NCBI GenBank assembly: GCA_016219005.1
Contig: JACRCN010000008.1
Span: 1-46,043 of the forward strand
Direction of reading: 5' to 3'
Origin: Deltaproteobacteria bacterium
GTDB taxonomy: Bacteria > Desulfobacterota > Desulfobacteria > Desulfobacterales > SpSt-501
DNA: 46,043 bases
Shown here piece after piece: positions 9,047 through 17,256 of the stretch. Made by a program: the position numbers and the translations under genes. Within the stretch, counting starts at the first letter, position 1, and every line of letters begins with the position of its first letter. The notes beneath the pieces were generated by a model that had not been told where the DNA came from, ran no database searches, and saw only the letters and a program-made list of their open reading frames with translations.

Positions 9047-10250
9047 GCAGGTTTTTGTTGATGGCCAGCCGGGTTTGCGGCTGGATGAAATCGTGCTGGT
9101 CTTCAATGAAGGGCAGATACGTCAGGGTGTGTTGCATCGGCCGGATGGTCAGGGCCGGGAGCATCTCGGGCAGGACCCGCCGCGGCTTGAAAAACGCCGC
9201 CAGCACCACCTTGAGGCTCTCGCAGGCCTCCTCGACAGGAAGTGTCACCGGGTGATGCGGGCCGGGGGGCAGCATCGGCGCCACGCGGTCCTGTGCCTGA
9301 AGGAGCGTGAGGCTCTCCGCCAGGCGCATGAACACCTGTGCCCGGATTTTGAATGCCGGGGTCCAGAATCGGAACTCCCTCAGCCCGGCGGTACGGTCGA
9401 CGACATTCGGCAGGTTCGCGATCCGCGCCAGGTCGGCATAGGATTTCAGGCCGATAGCCGACAGGTCGCACGTGATCTGCCAGAACGGGAAATAGATGCC
9501 GGCTTCAACTGTGTCTTCCAGACAGGCGGATTCGACCTGCGCGAGCGCTTCGCCGGCGGGATACCACGCCGACTGGCAATTCCGGCAGAACATCGCGAGC
9601 GTGTTGCGCGCGCCTTCCAGGTCCCAGCCGCAGGCGGGGCACAATGCCGCAACGAATCGAACGCCCCAATCCGGCCGCCCGCCCGCGAGCCCCGTATCGG
9701 GGAACCCGCCGCCGGCTGCCGTTACCGGTCTGTCCAACACCGCGTCGTAGAGTTGGTCCGTCGCATAAAACGGGGAGTACATCAGGCTCATGGATTCGCC
9801 GAGGTGAGCGCAGTGCAGGATGGGCCGGGGCAGCGCCTGGCTGAAGCGCCGGTTGAAGGCCGCCAGCGTGTCATCGAACGACCGGGCCAGCCGAACGAAT
9901 CGCCCCGGCATCTCGGGGGTCACAAATTTCAGTTTCAGGGCCTGGCTGCGCAGGCCCAGGGTCGCCGGGATAGGGGACGCATCGGTCGCGCAATGGCTCA
10001 CATCGATGAACTTGTATTCGATCCCGGCCGGCAGGCTGAACAGCAGAATCCCCTTGAAACGCCAGTAAGGGACGTAAACCAGGTCCTTGCCCACAGGGTT
10101 CCGGGCAGGCAGGACGTAGCGGAAATAGTCGCGCGTCAGCAGCAGCGATGTGACCCGGCAGAACGGGCAGGCGAAGAGCCGGTCGGTCTCTTCCAGATTG
10201 GCCGGAGCCCCGCACTGCGGGCACTGATTCTCGATTTGAAAGGTGGTCAT
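9024..10250 (-). CDS. Zinc-ribbon protein of unknown function
   Basis: A 408-residue protein with an N-terminal zinc ribbon (CPQCGAPA and CPFCRV, residues about 10-33) and a second four-cysteine set in the middle (CPACGWDLE and CRNCQSAWYP, about 215-245). The rest is a mixed fold with no signal peptide; residues about 50-75 (VYVPYWRFKGILLFSLPAG) and 250-262 (YFPFWQITCDL) look like paired YxPxW strands. It lies 175 bases downstream of the SPFH/zinc-ribbon gene on the same strand and probably works with it. Similar pairs of zinc-ribbon and SPFH genes are known, for example ydjG-ydjI beside pspA in Bacillus subtilis, linked to membrane stress. The exact role is not known. Confidence 0.8.
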   Translation of the reverse strand: MTTFQIENQCPQCGAPANLEETDRLFACPFCRVTSLLLTRDYFRYVLPARNPVGKDLVYVPYWRFKGILLFSLPAGIEYKFIDVSHCATDASPIPATLGLRSQALKLKFVTPEMPGRFVRLARSFDDTLAAFNRRFSQALPRPILHCAHLGESMSLMYSPFYATDQLYDAVLDRPVTAAGGGFPDTGLAGGRPDWGVRFVAALCPACGWDLEGARNTLAMFCRNCQSAWYPAGEALAQVESACLEDTVEAGIYFPFWQITCDLSAIGLKSYADLARIANLPNVVDRTAGLREFRFWTPAFKIRAQVFMRLAESLTLLQAQDRVAPMLPPGPHHPVTLPVEEACESLKVVLAAFFKPRRVLPEMLPALTIRPMQHTLTYLPFIEDQHDFIQPQTRLAINKNLLSLSRSL

Positions 10251-10425
10251 GGTGCGTTTCGTTACACGGCGCTGGTTGCAAGATTCAATCGTCTGAGTTC
10301 GAACGGCTTACAGGACGCGCCAAATTCAAAGCGTGAGAACGCCGCGGCGCGAGGCGTGCTTGAAGTACGCGCGCAGCGCCGGCGAGACAAAGCGCAACGC
10401 CGAAGTCGGCCGGGTTGCGAAGCCG

Positions 10426-11556
10426 TTACAGTTTCTCCCCGCAATCATTGCAGTGGATGGAGTCGGCCAGGTTTTCGGAGCCGCAATGCGGGCAGAATTT
10501 TTTCTGGGGCGCGGTTTCCGTCGTAAGGCCGCAGCGCGGGCAGAACTTCGCGTTCGGCGCCAGGTTCTTGCCGCAGCGGGAGCACTGACTGAACACGACC
10601 AGCTGATGCCCGCACTGCGGGCAGAACTTGGAGTCTCCGGGGACACTGCTGCGGCATTCCGGGCAGGCCGCCTCCGGCGCCGCCTCACCCGGCCGGCCGC
10701 CGGTTTTCTGGCCGCCGAAGTACTGGGCGAATATGGCCGGCAGCATGAGGCCCAGACCGGTGCCCATTCCGGTGCCGGAGCCGGCTTCGCCTCCGGCGGC
10801 TTTTTCCATGGCCATGGCCGCCTTCATCTGCATGAGCTTCTCCATGTCTTGGAATACGCCCATGCGGCTGCGGTCGTCGATCGCCTGCTGGACATCGGGC
10901 GGCGGTGTTACGGAATTGATGTAGAGCTGGGCCAGGCGAATCCCGAAATGGCTGAAATCCTCCTCCAGGCGTTTGCTCAGGCCCTCGGACAATTCGTCAT
11001 ATTTGGCCGGCAGGTTGAGAAGCGAGTCGAGGGTCTGCCCCATATAGTCGTTGAAGCGCGACACGATCACGCTGTTGAGATACTCTTCGACCTGCGCGGT
11101 CGTGTAAATCCCCTGGGTGCCGATCAGACTGTTGATGAGCAGGACCGGCTGGGCCACCTGGAGGTTGAACACGCCGAAGGCCCGCAGGCGCACCAGCCCC
11201 AGCTCCGCATCCTTGTAGGCTACGGGGTCGCGGGTCCCCCATTTAAGGTTGGTGAACACTTTCAGGTTGACGAAATACACCTCGGCCCGCAGGGGGCTCT
11301 GCATGGCCCAGGGGATGCTGGCGATTTTGGTCAGGATGGGGATGTTGCCGGTTTTCAGGGTATGGCGACCGGGGCCGAAGACACCCACCGCCTTGCCTTT
11401 GTAAAAGAACACGGCGGCCTGGCTCTCCCGCACGGTGAGCTGGGCGCCGTACTTGATCTCCCCGGACCCCTGCTCCGGGAGCCGGTGTACGAGCTCCTTG
11501 CCGCTCTCATCAAACCACTCCAGATTTTCCAAAAAGACGATGTTGTCGGTTCCCAT
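10426..11556 (-). CDS. SPFH-domain protein with three C-terminal zinc ribbons
   Basis: A 376-residue protein. The start at 11556 is chosen over longer frames because AGGAGG lies eight bases before the ATG. Residues about 25-265 form an SPFH/band-7 domain of the YdjI (virion-core-protein-like) type, beginning with LTVRESQAAVFFYKGKAVG. A Gly/Met-rich linker leads to three tandem zinc ribbons: CPECRSS/CPQCGHQ, CSRCGKN/CPRCGLT and CPHCGSE/CNDCGEK. By family, SPFH proteins oligomerise on membranes; the zinc ribbons may bind a partner. There is no transmembrane segment, so membrane attachment would be peripheral. It is followed by the zinc-ribbon gene at 9024-10250. Confidence 0.88.
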   Translation of the reverse strand: MGTDNIVFLENLEWFDESGKELVHRLPEQGSGEIKYGAQLTVRESQAAVFFYKGKAVGVFGPGRHTLKTGNIPILTKIASIPWAMQSPLRAEVYFVNLKVFTNLKWGTRDPVAYKDAELGLVRLRAFGVFNLQVAQPVLLINSLIGTQGIYTTAQVEEYLNSVIVSRFNDYMGQTLDSLLNLPAKYDELSEGLSKRLEEDFSHFGIRLAQLYINSVTPPPDVQQAIDDRSRMGVFQDMEKLMQMKAAMAMEKAAGGEAGSGTGMGTGLGLMLPAIFAQYFGGQKTGGRPGEAAPEAACPECRSSVPGDSKFCPQCGHQLVVFSQCSRCGKNLAPNAKFCPRCGLTTETAPQKKFCPHCGSENLADSIHCNDCGEKL

Positions 11557-11774
11557 GATCGCCTCCTGTGTGATGGTAGGGCGCTGCGGAAGTATTGCAT
11601 CTGACGCATACTGCATTATCGGCCGTTTTGGCCGAGCGCTTGAGGGAAATACCGGCGGCTTGCCCGTCACCATACAGGACTTATTATGAGGTTACCCGGA
11701 AAACGGGTGACAACCGTCGCTTTCTGGCGAGGGCTCCGGGTTCAAACGCTAACAGGCGGAAGGAGGGACACCGG

Positions 11775-12017
11775 ATGATTCGAATCGAAAAAACATCCCG
11801 GCTGACGGCGGAGCAAATCATCCGCCGGGCATCCGAGTTTTTTGGCGAAGGCGGAGAAGGGCTGGAGCAGACAGGCCTTCAAGACTGCTGCGTATCCTTT
11901 GCCGGCGGCGGCGGTCACGTGACGGTGTTCGTCGCGGACGAGAAAACCCACCGCACGGTGGACGTCGAGAGCCGGGAGTTTGAATACCAAGCCAAGCGCT
12001 TTCTTGAGTCGGTATAG
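11775..12017 (+). CDS. Small conserved protein of unknown function (80 aa)
   Basis: The ATG at 11775 is preceded by GGAAGGAGGG, which rules against the longer open frame. The sequence reads as an alpha-beta-beta-beta-alpha unit: a helix at 10-23, then CCVSFAGGGGHVTVFVADE (38-56) and EFEYQAKRFLESV at the end. The Gly-rich turn between strands and the final helix recall a small family found in other anaerobes, but I cannot name it. It is divergent from the SPFH gene, with a shared upstream region of 218 bases. Confidence 0.75.
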   Translation: MIRIEKTSRLTAEQIIRRASEFFGEGGEGLEQTGLQDCCVSFAGGGGHVTVFVADEKTHRTVDVESREFEYQAKRFLESV

Positions 12018-12068
12018 GTGGCTTCGCAAAAGCGGGTTGTGACGCGCTGCGCCAACCTATGTGGGGCG

Positions 12069-12251
12069 AAATCCCCCGATACCCCCTTTAGTCATCTTAA
12101 AAAAAGCAGATCACAGCCGAGGGCAGGGCGCGCGCCGATAAAAAGCGCAGCTGCGGCAGGTTGTGAGCAGCTTTCAGAGGCGGGCTACGCCGCCATCGCG
12201 CTGTCAGATGCATTTTTGAGATAGCTTCTGGCAAAGGGAGTTGGGGGATTT
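12069..12251. mobile_element. MITE-like element, copy B, with outer inverted repeats
   Basis: The segment 12091-12228 is related to the element at 1972-2115, including the right terminal repeat ATTTTTGAGATAGCTTC (12212-12228), which is identical in both copies. The left inner repeat is degenerate. Outside it lies another imperfect inverted pair: AAATCCCCC...CCCCCTTTA (12069-12090) against CAAAGGG...GGGGGATTT (12232-12251). The whole is non-coding and is either a composite element or one insertion inside another. Confidence 0.6.
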
Positions 12252-12286
12252 GGGCAGCAACTTCCTCAACAGCCCGATCGGCGACC

Positions 12287-12484
12287 TCAGCCGCGAACGA
12301 GCCAATAGATGACCGGCAGTGTCAGGGCCGCCAGAACGAGCAACCCCGGAGTGGTCAGGTAGGCCGCGTACCAGGGCAGCTTTTTCAGACGCGTTTTCCT
12401 GAATTCGGAAAGAAACCAGTTACCCAGCATGATGGCGCCCACCAGGACCGAAATCATCTTGACGAATTCAATCATCACTGCCAT
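12287..12484 (-). CDS. Small two-helix membrane protein (65 aa)
   Basis: Two hydrophobic segments (about 5-24 and 42-62) flank a basic loop (FRKTRLKKLPWY). The polarity of loops and the compact length are typical of a real small membrane protein. No family is recognised and the ribosome site (GAAAGATGGCAGTG) is weak. It stands alone between the repeat element and an AT-rich intergenic stretch. Confidence 0.5.
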   Translation of the reverse strand: MAVMIEFVKMISVLVGAIMLGNWFLSEFRKTRLKKLPWYAAYLTTPGLLVLAALTLPVIYWLVRG

Positions 12485-12675
12485 CTTTCATGGTTTTGGG
12501 GGATCGGGGAATGCTGAAGCAGCGGGTTTGCGTCGGGGCACGGCCGGCCGATCGTTGAAACGGAAATTCTCATTATAATTTTCTACGGATATAGTATAGT
12601 TAAGTCACATATCCCATAGCAGTGTTTAAAGTCAATCCCTCTTGGCCCTTTATCACTACTCTTTGGAAGCTGCAG
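12485..12675. other. AT-rich intergenic stretch
   Basis: The base composition drops sharply at about 12555-12660 compared with the surroundings, with several TATAAT-like words on both strands (for example around 12570-12596). It probably holds the promoter of the small membrane protein, and it may be foreign DNA belonging to the recombinase remnant on its right. Confidence 0.4.
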
Positions 12676-13032
12676 TCACACACCGGTGGTGGAGGGCAAA
12701 TTCTCTTCCATTCCTTTGAACAGTCTTCGACGCTTCGACCAGTTGAAAAGAGCTCGAATAAGTGTTATGACTTCTAAACGAGTTGCGGGTGAGCGATTAG
12801 ATGGAAGGCAGTCGACGACGTGGTCCGGGGTGACGTCGAAAGGTTTCCTGCTCCCGATGAAACGCTGGACGTGGTCCCGGAAGCAGCTGTCGTCGTCAGC
12901 GCAAGAGACCTTTCCGCAACGTATGGCGTCGGCGAGGTAGAAAGCGCAGGGATGGTTTGCGGTAAGGGCCGAGGGCGCAGCGGATGTTTTTATGTTTCCT
13001 CCGTTGCGCGTTTGCTCTTTCCACGAGGGCAC
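12676..13032 (-). pseudogene. Truncated tyrosine-recombinase-like gene beside tRNA-Arg
   Basis: The 118-residue frame has a segment that reads like the SAM-like core-binding domain of phage/integron integrases: a helix around HVQRFIGSRKPFDVTPDHV, then RSPATRLEVITLIRALFNWS followed by KRRRLFKGMEENLP, the place where such domains normally lead into the catalytic domain. The frame then stops, and no Arg-His-His-Tyr catalytic domain follows. Its 5' end lies 22 bases from the 3' end of tRNA-Arg, the classic site of integrating elements. I infer a relic of an island or prophage. The resemblance is motif-level only. Confidence 0.45.
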
Positions 13033-13053
13033 CTAACACCCTGATATCATGGC

Positions 13054-13126
<73 letters not shown>

Positions 13127-13227
13127 ATAGCGCCGTTTTTTTTAACACATGTCCAAGACGCTGTCCATAGCCATTCGCTTCCGCCGGCGTTCTATTTGTT
13201 TAACATTCTGACCATACGGGCAGCCTG

Positions 13228-14622
13228 ATGAAAAAAGAGGCCAAGAAAAAGAAGCCGGAAACCAGGAAGAAACCTAAGTCCGCCGCTGCACCCAAGCCCA
13301 AGCCTGTGCACAAAGCCGTCGCCGCACCCAAGCCCAAGCCTAAGCCCAAAGCCGCCGCGGCACCTAAAGCCAAACCTAAAGTTAAACCTGAAGTCAAGGC
13401 ACGCCCGAAAAAGGCTGGAAAATTTCAAAAAGCCGGTTCCGCTCCAGGCAGACGGCCGACATCAACCCCGGCGGCTAAGCCGTCCGGCAAGAAAAAGCAA
13501 ACCTCCACGTCGCGAGCGGCTGTAAAAGTCGAAGCCGTAACACCTCCCGCGAAGAGCAAACCGGCGAAAGCTGCACCTTCCGTTGGCAGGTTCCAGGCGA
13601 GCGCGTCGAAGACAGGCAAGCCCGACACGGCTGTGAAGGCGCGCAAGGAAGCGAAGCCGGTCAAGAAATCGACGCCGGCCCGGAAGACGTCCGTCGTCGA
13701 GAAGGCCGAGAAGAAGCTATCCAAGAAGAAAAAGGCGGAATCCGACGACAAGGCGCTCGTCAAGTTCGACCCGCTGCAGAGGTATCTTTCGGAGATTAGT
13801 CGCTACAAGCTGCTCACCCGAGAACAGGAGCGTGACCTCGGCACCCGCGTCAAGGAGCAGGACGATAAGGAGGCGGCATACGTGCTGGTCACCGCCAACC
13901 TGAGGCTGGTCGTCAAGATCGCGCTGGAGTTCCAACGGGTGTGGATGCAGAACCTGCTCGATCTCATCCAGGAGGGCAACATCGGCCTCATGCAGGCCGT
14001 GAAGAAGTTCGACCCCTACAAGAACGTCAAATTCTCCTACTACGCCTCGTTCTGGATCAAGGCCTACATTCTGAAGTTCATCATGGACAACTGGCGGCTC
14101 GTCAAGATCGGGACGACCCAGGGCCAGCGCAAACTTTTCTTTAAGCTGAAAAAGGAAAAGCAAAGGCTGATCGAGCAGGGGTTCGACCCGAAACCCAAGC
14201 TGTTGTCCGAGCGGCTTGGAGTGTCGGAACGGGAAATTGTCGACATGGACCAGCGTCTGGACAGCTGGGACGTGTCGCTGGATGCCCCTCTGAAAAACGA
14301 CTCCGAAACCGAACGCATCGAATTTCTCAGCACGGACAACGAGTCCGTCGAGGAGCAGGTGTCGAAAAAGGAAATCGAATTCCTGCTGCACAACAAGATC
14401 ACCGAATTCAGAAAGAAAATGTCGCCGCGGGAGATCGAGATTTTTGAACTGCGCATTTTTTCCGACAACCCCGTTACCCTTCAGGAAATCGGAGACCGCT
14501 ATGGTATCTCCCGGGAACGGGTCCGGCAGATCGAGAAAAACATCATCCGGAAGATGCGGGAGTTTTTAAAACGCGAGATCCCCGACTTTGCATCCTATTC
14601 TGAAGACACCGACGCGGAGTGA
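13228..14622 (+). CDS. RpoH-like sigma-70 family factor with a long basic N-terminal tail
   Basis: Residues about 176-464 form a compact sigma factor of RpoH size: region 2 (ANLRLVVKIALEF, LLDLIQEGNIGLMQAVKKFDP, FSYYASFWIKAYI), region 3 and region 4 (EIGDRYGISRERVRQIE). Residues 1-175 are an unusual Lys/Ala/Pro tail with motifs such as AAAPKPKPKPKAA, like histone H1 or TonB linkers, and would not fold. By family it directs RNA polymerase to heat-shock or stress promoters. The tail could bind DNA or RNA non-specifically. It heads a plus-strand gene string and starts just after tRNA-Arg, on the other strand. ATG 13228 is the only start before the tail. Confidence 0.9.
   Translation: MKKEAKKKKPETRKKPKSAAAPKPKPVHKAVAAPKPKPKPKAAAAPKAKPKVKPEVKARPKKAGKFQKAGSAPGRRPTSTPAAKPSGKKKQTSTSRAAVKVEAVTPPAKSKPAKAAPSVGRFQASASKTGKPDTAVKARKEAKPVKKSTPARKTSVVEKAEKKLSKKKKAESDDKALVKFDPLQRYLSEISRYKLLTREQERDLGTRVKEQDDKEAAYVLVTANLRLVVKIALEFQRVWMQNLLDLIQEGNIGLMQAVKKFDPYKNVKFSYYASFWIKAYILKFIMDNWRLVKIGTTQGQRKLFFKLKKEKQRLIEQGFDPKPKLLSERLGVSEREIVDMDQRLDSWDVSLDAPLKNDSETERIEFLSTDNESVEEQVSKKEIEFLLHNKITEFRKKMSPREIEIFELRIFSDNPVTLQEIGDRYGISRERVRQIEKNIIRKMREFLKREIPDFASYSEDTDAE
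13270..13410 (+). repeat. Low-complexity Lys-Pro-Ala coding repeat
   Basis: Short direct repeats of the type GC(A/C)CCCAAGCCCAAGCC(T/C) recur here, for instance at about 13288 and 13327, encoding runs of Pro-Lys and Ala. They lie in the sigma-factor tail and could change length by slippage. Confidence 0.6.
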
Positions 14623-14671
14623 CGATTCTGCCTGCGTGACTCGTCTTACCCCGGCATTAGGAAACCTTCTC

Positions 14672-16381
14672 ATGAAAAGCCACCTGTTCACGGTCATGGC
14701 CTTGATCTGCCTTCTCGGCGTTCTGGCCGGCTGCACCCATGTTACCGGCACCCCTGCGCCGGCCCCGCCGCGCGCCGTGGTGGCCCCGCCGGAGAATGCC
14801 TATTTCTACTACATGGCCGCACAGAAGGCGCGCACGGGCGGTAAGACCGACCATGCGATCCTGCTCATCCGCAAGGCGATTGCGCTCGACCCGGATTCCG
14901 CCTACCTTCAGCGGGAACTGGCCACCATATACCTCCAGAACAAAGAGAATGAAAACGCGCGGCGGCTCGTCGAGGAGCTGCTGGCCAGGCACCCCGACGA
15001 CGTCAAGGGGCTCATCCTTTACGGCGGCATCCAGCAGATGGCCAACGACAGCGCTGCATCCATCCGAGCCTACGAGCAGGTGATCCGGCTGGATCCCTCC
15101 CAGGAAAAAATTTATGTGCTTTTAGGTGGTTTGTACCTGGAGGCGAACGATCTGGGAAACGCGGAACGGGTCCTGCAGCAGGTGACTGAGCGTTTCCCCA
15201 GGTCCTACGCCGGCCATTTTCTCATGGGCCGGTTTCACCTGACGCGCGGCAATCAGGCCCAGGCGGAGAAAGAGTTCCGGCGGTGCGCGGAAATCGACCC
15301 CGACAGTCTGGACCCGCTGTTCGAGCTCCTCAAGCTGTACCGGCAGCAGGGGAAAAAACAGGACGTGCTCAAGGTCAACCAGGAAATCCTCCAGCGCGAC
15401 CCCGACAACAGCCGTGCCTCCCTGGAGCTGGCTCTGTTCTACCGGCAGGCCGGGATGAAAAGCGAAGCCGACGCCCTCCTCAAGTCGCTCGGTGAAAAGA
15501 GCGCCAGCGAGTTCGAGGTCGTTCTCCAACTGGTTCAACTCTACGTGGACCCGAAGAAATACGACGAGGCCATCTTCCTCATCAACGGGATGTTGCAGGG
15601 GGTGCCCCAGAGTCCGGAGCTGCATCACCTCAAGGGGTTCAGTCTTTTCGGACTCAAGCAGCGTGCCGAAGCTCTGGCCGAGTTCCGTCTGGTGACGCGC
15701 GAGTCGCGCTTTTACCAGGACGCCGTGGTACACATCGCCTTCATCCTGCAGGAGCAGGGGAAAACCGATGAGGCCTTGCAGCAGCTGAGGTCCGCCGCTG
15801 AAAATGACCCGGAAAACACGGAGCTGTCCTATTACCTCGGCACCATCTGCGAAGAGGCCGGGCGACTCGGCGAGGCCGAAGGTTATCTCAAGCAGGCGCT
15901 TGAAAAGGCTCCGGATAACGCCAACTACCACTTCCGCCTGGGTGTCGTCTACGACAAGCAGAACAACAAAGAGGCTTCCATCGCTGCGATGCGTAAAGTC
16001 ATCGCGCTGGATCCCAAGAACGCCAACGCGCTCAACTATCTCGGTTACACTTACGCCGACCTGGGTCAAAATCTGGACGAGGCCGAACAGCTGGTTATCG
16101 AGGCACTCAAATACAAGGCCAATGACGGGTTCATCACCGACAGCCTGGGATGGGTCTACTACAAGAAGGGCGAGTATACGAAAGCGCTCGATTACCTGAA
16201 GAAGGCCCACGAACTGGTCCCCGACGACCCCACGATCATGGAGCACGTCGGGGATGCCTATTTCCGGCTGAACGACAAGGCCAACGCCCTCAAATACTAC
16301 CAGAAAGCGCTTTTGAAGAAAGACAAGGAGAAGGAAGATCTGCAGAATAAAATCAGGCAGCTGAAGGAGGGCGGCCGTTGA
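14672..16381 (+). CDS. TPR-repeat outer-membrane-type lipoprotein
   Basis: The 569-residue product begins with a lipoprotein signal (MKSHLFTVMALICLLGVLAGC; Cys at residue 21 is the lipidated one), which fixes the start at 14672. From about residue 45 to the end it is built of roughly a dozen tetratricopeptide repeats, recognised by units such as DHAILLIRKAIALDPDSAYL and ANYHFRLGVVYDKQNNKEAS. Such proteins are scaffolds for envelope complexes. The gene overlaps the next lipoprotein gene, so the two are probably made together. Confidence 0.92.
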   Translation: MKSHLFTVMALICLLGVLAGCTHVTGTPAPAPPRAVVAPPENAYFYYMAAQKARTGGKTDHAILLIRKAIALDPDSAYLQRELATIYLQNKENENARRLVEELLARHPDDVKGLILYGGIQQMANDSAASIRAYEQVIRLDPSQEKIYVLLGGLYLEANDLGNAERVLQQVTERFPRSYAGHFLMGRFHLTRGNQAQAEKEFRRCAEIDPDSLDPLFELLKLYRQQGKKQDVLKVNQEILQRDPDNSRASLELALFYRQAGMKSEADALLKSLGEKSASEFEVVLQLVQLYVDPKKYDEAIFLINGMLQGVPQSPELHHLKGFSLFGLKQRAEALAEFRLVTRESRFYQDAVVHIAFILQEQGKTDEALQQLRSAAENDPENTELSYYLGTICEEAGRLGEAEGYLKQALEKAPDNANYHFRLGVVYDKQNNKEASIAAMRKVIALDPKNANALNYLGYTYADLGQNLDEAEQLVIEALKYKANDGFITDSLGWVYYKKGEYTKALDYLKKAHELVPDDPTIMEHVGDAYFRLNDKANALKYYQKALLKKDKEKEDLQNKIRQLKEGGR

Positions 16382-17214
16382 AGGGGAATGGTTTTTTTAA
16401 GCGGGCATGCACGACGGACAGGCGCCGCGTGCGTGCGATCCTCCTGGCGGTGCTGGCGGCGGCGCTTCTCGGCGGGTGCGCCAGCCTGACCGGGGTGATG
16501 GTAAGCCAGCCGGAGGTCCCCGAGGACCCCGCCGCAGCGGCCGAGGCGCTCAGCGTGATCGCCAAGCTGCAGCAGGCCAACCGCGCGCTCAAGACATTCA
16601 AGGGCGTCGGGCGGCTGACGGTCCGGCAGGCGGGCAAAGTCCAGGTCGATGAGCGCATGGCCTGGGTCGGGGCGCCGCCGCTGAAACTGAGTGTGGTGCT
16701 GTTTGCGGCGAGCTTTCCGGCCCTGCGCATGGCCGGTGATGGCGAGTGGCTTTACTACCAGGACGGCCAGGAGCCCGGTGCACCCGTGAAACGGATTCGC
16801 GCAAGCGACCCGGATTTCAAACGGATCCTGTCCATCCCGATCCAGGCGAGTGACATCATCGCTCTCATGTGCGGCAAGATGCCGATCAAGGAGCACACCC
16901 AAGCGACAATCCAGCCGCTTGCCTCCGGCCAGGGCTATGTGCTGCTGCTCATGGACGGCCGGTCGGTGCGGCAGAAGATCTTCTTCGACGATGCCAAATC
17001 GGAGACCCGGCAGACCGAGGTTTACGATTCCTGGGGCAAGCTGGTCTTTCAGGCGAACTTTCTCGAAATGCAGGTAGTGGGCGGCTACCGGGTGCCGTCG
17101 CGACTGGTGGTCTCCCACGGGAAAGACGCCACGGTCCAGGTGCTGGTCGAGAAGTATTGGGCCGACGTGCCTGTCACGCCTGAGATGTTCGTGCTTGCGG
17201 TGCCGCCGGGGTAA
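16378..17214 (+). CDS. LolB-like / DUF4292-type lipoprotein
   Basis: Starts at TTG 16378, overlapping the stop of the TPR gene (TTGA) behind GAAGGAGGG. A twin-Arg-free signal (RAILLAVLAAALLGGCASL, Cys at about residue 34) marks a lipoprotein. The mature part has the half-barrel pattern of the LolB/LppX superfamily: GVGRLTVRQAGKVQVDERMAWVGAPPLKLSV-type strands, then a WLYYQDGQEP turn. By family such proteins receive lipoproteins or lipids in the periplasm and insert them into the outer membrane. It may serve as the LolB of this organism, but the residue match is loose. It shares a string with the TPR lipoprotein. Confidence 0.78.
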   Translation: MKGNGFFKRACTTDRRRVRAILLAVLAAALLGGCASLTGVMVSQPEVPEDPAAAAEALSVIAKLQQANRALKTFKGVGRLTVRQAGKVQVDERMAWVGAPPLKLSVVLFAASFPALRMAGDGEWLYYQDGQEPGAPVKRIRASDPDFKRILSIPIQASDIIALMCGKMPIKEHTQATIQPLASGQGYVLLLMDGRSVRQKIFFDDAKSETRQTEVYDSWGKLVFQANFLEMQVVGGYRVPSRLVVSHGKDATVQVLVEKYWADVPVTPEMFVLAVPPG

Positions 17215-17256
17215 TGTGCCTGTCAATGCTTCGAGCGAAGCAGGCGGTAATTCTGT

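Noticed and set aside
9075-11604. Long plus-strand frames opposite the zinc-ribbon and SPFH genes
   Set aside because: The minus-strand products show zinc ribbons and an SPFH domain; the plus-strand translations look like random Arg/Gly/Pro-rich sequence.
13270-13410. Repeats that might suggest a CRISPR array
   Set aside because: They are short, unspaced and in frame with a Lys-Pro-Ala coding tail. No CRISPR array is present in the window.
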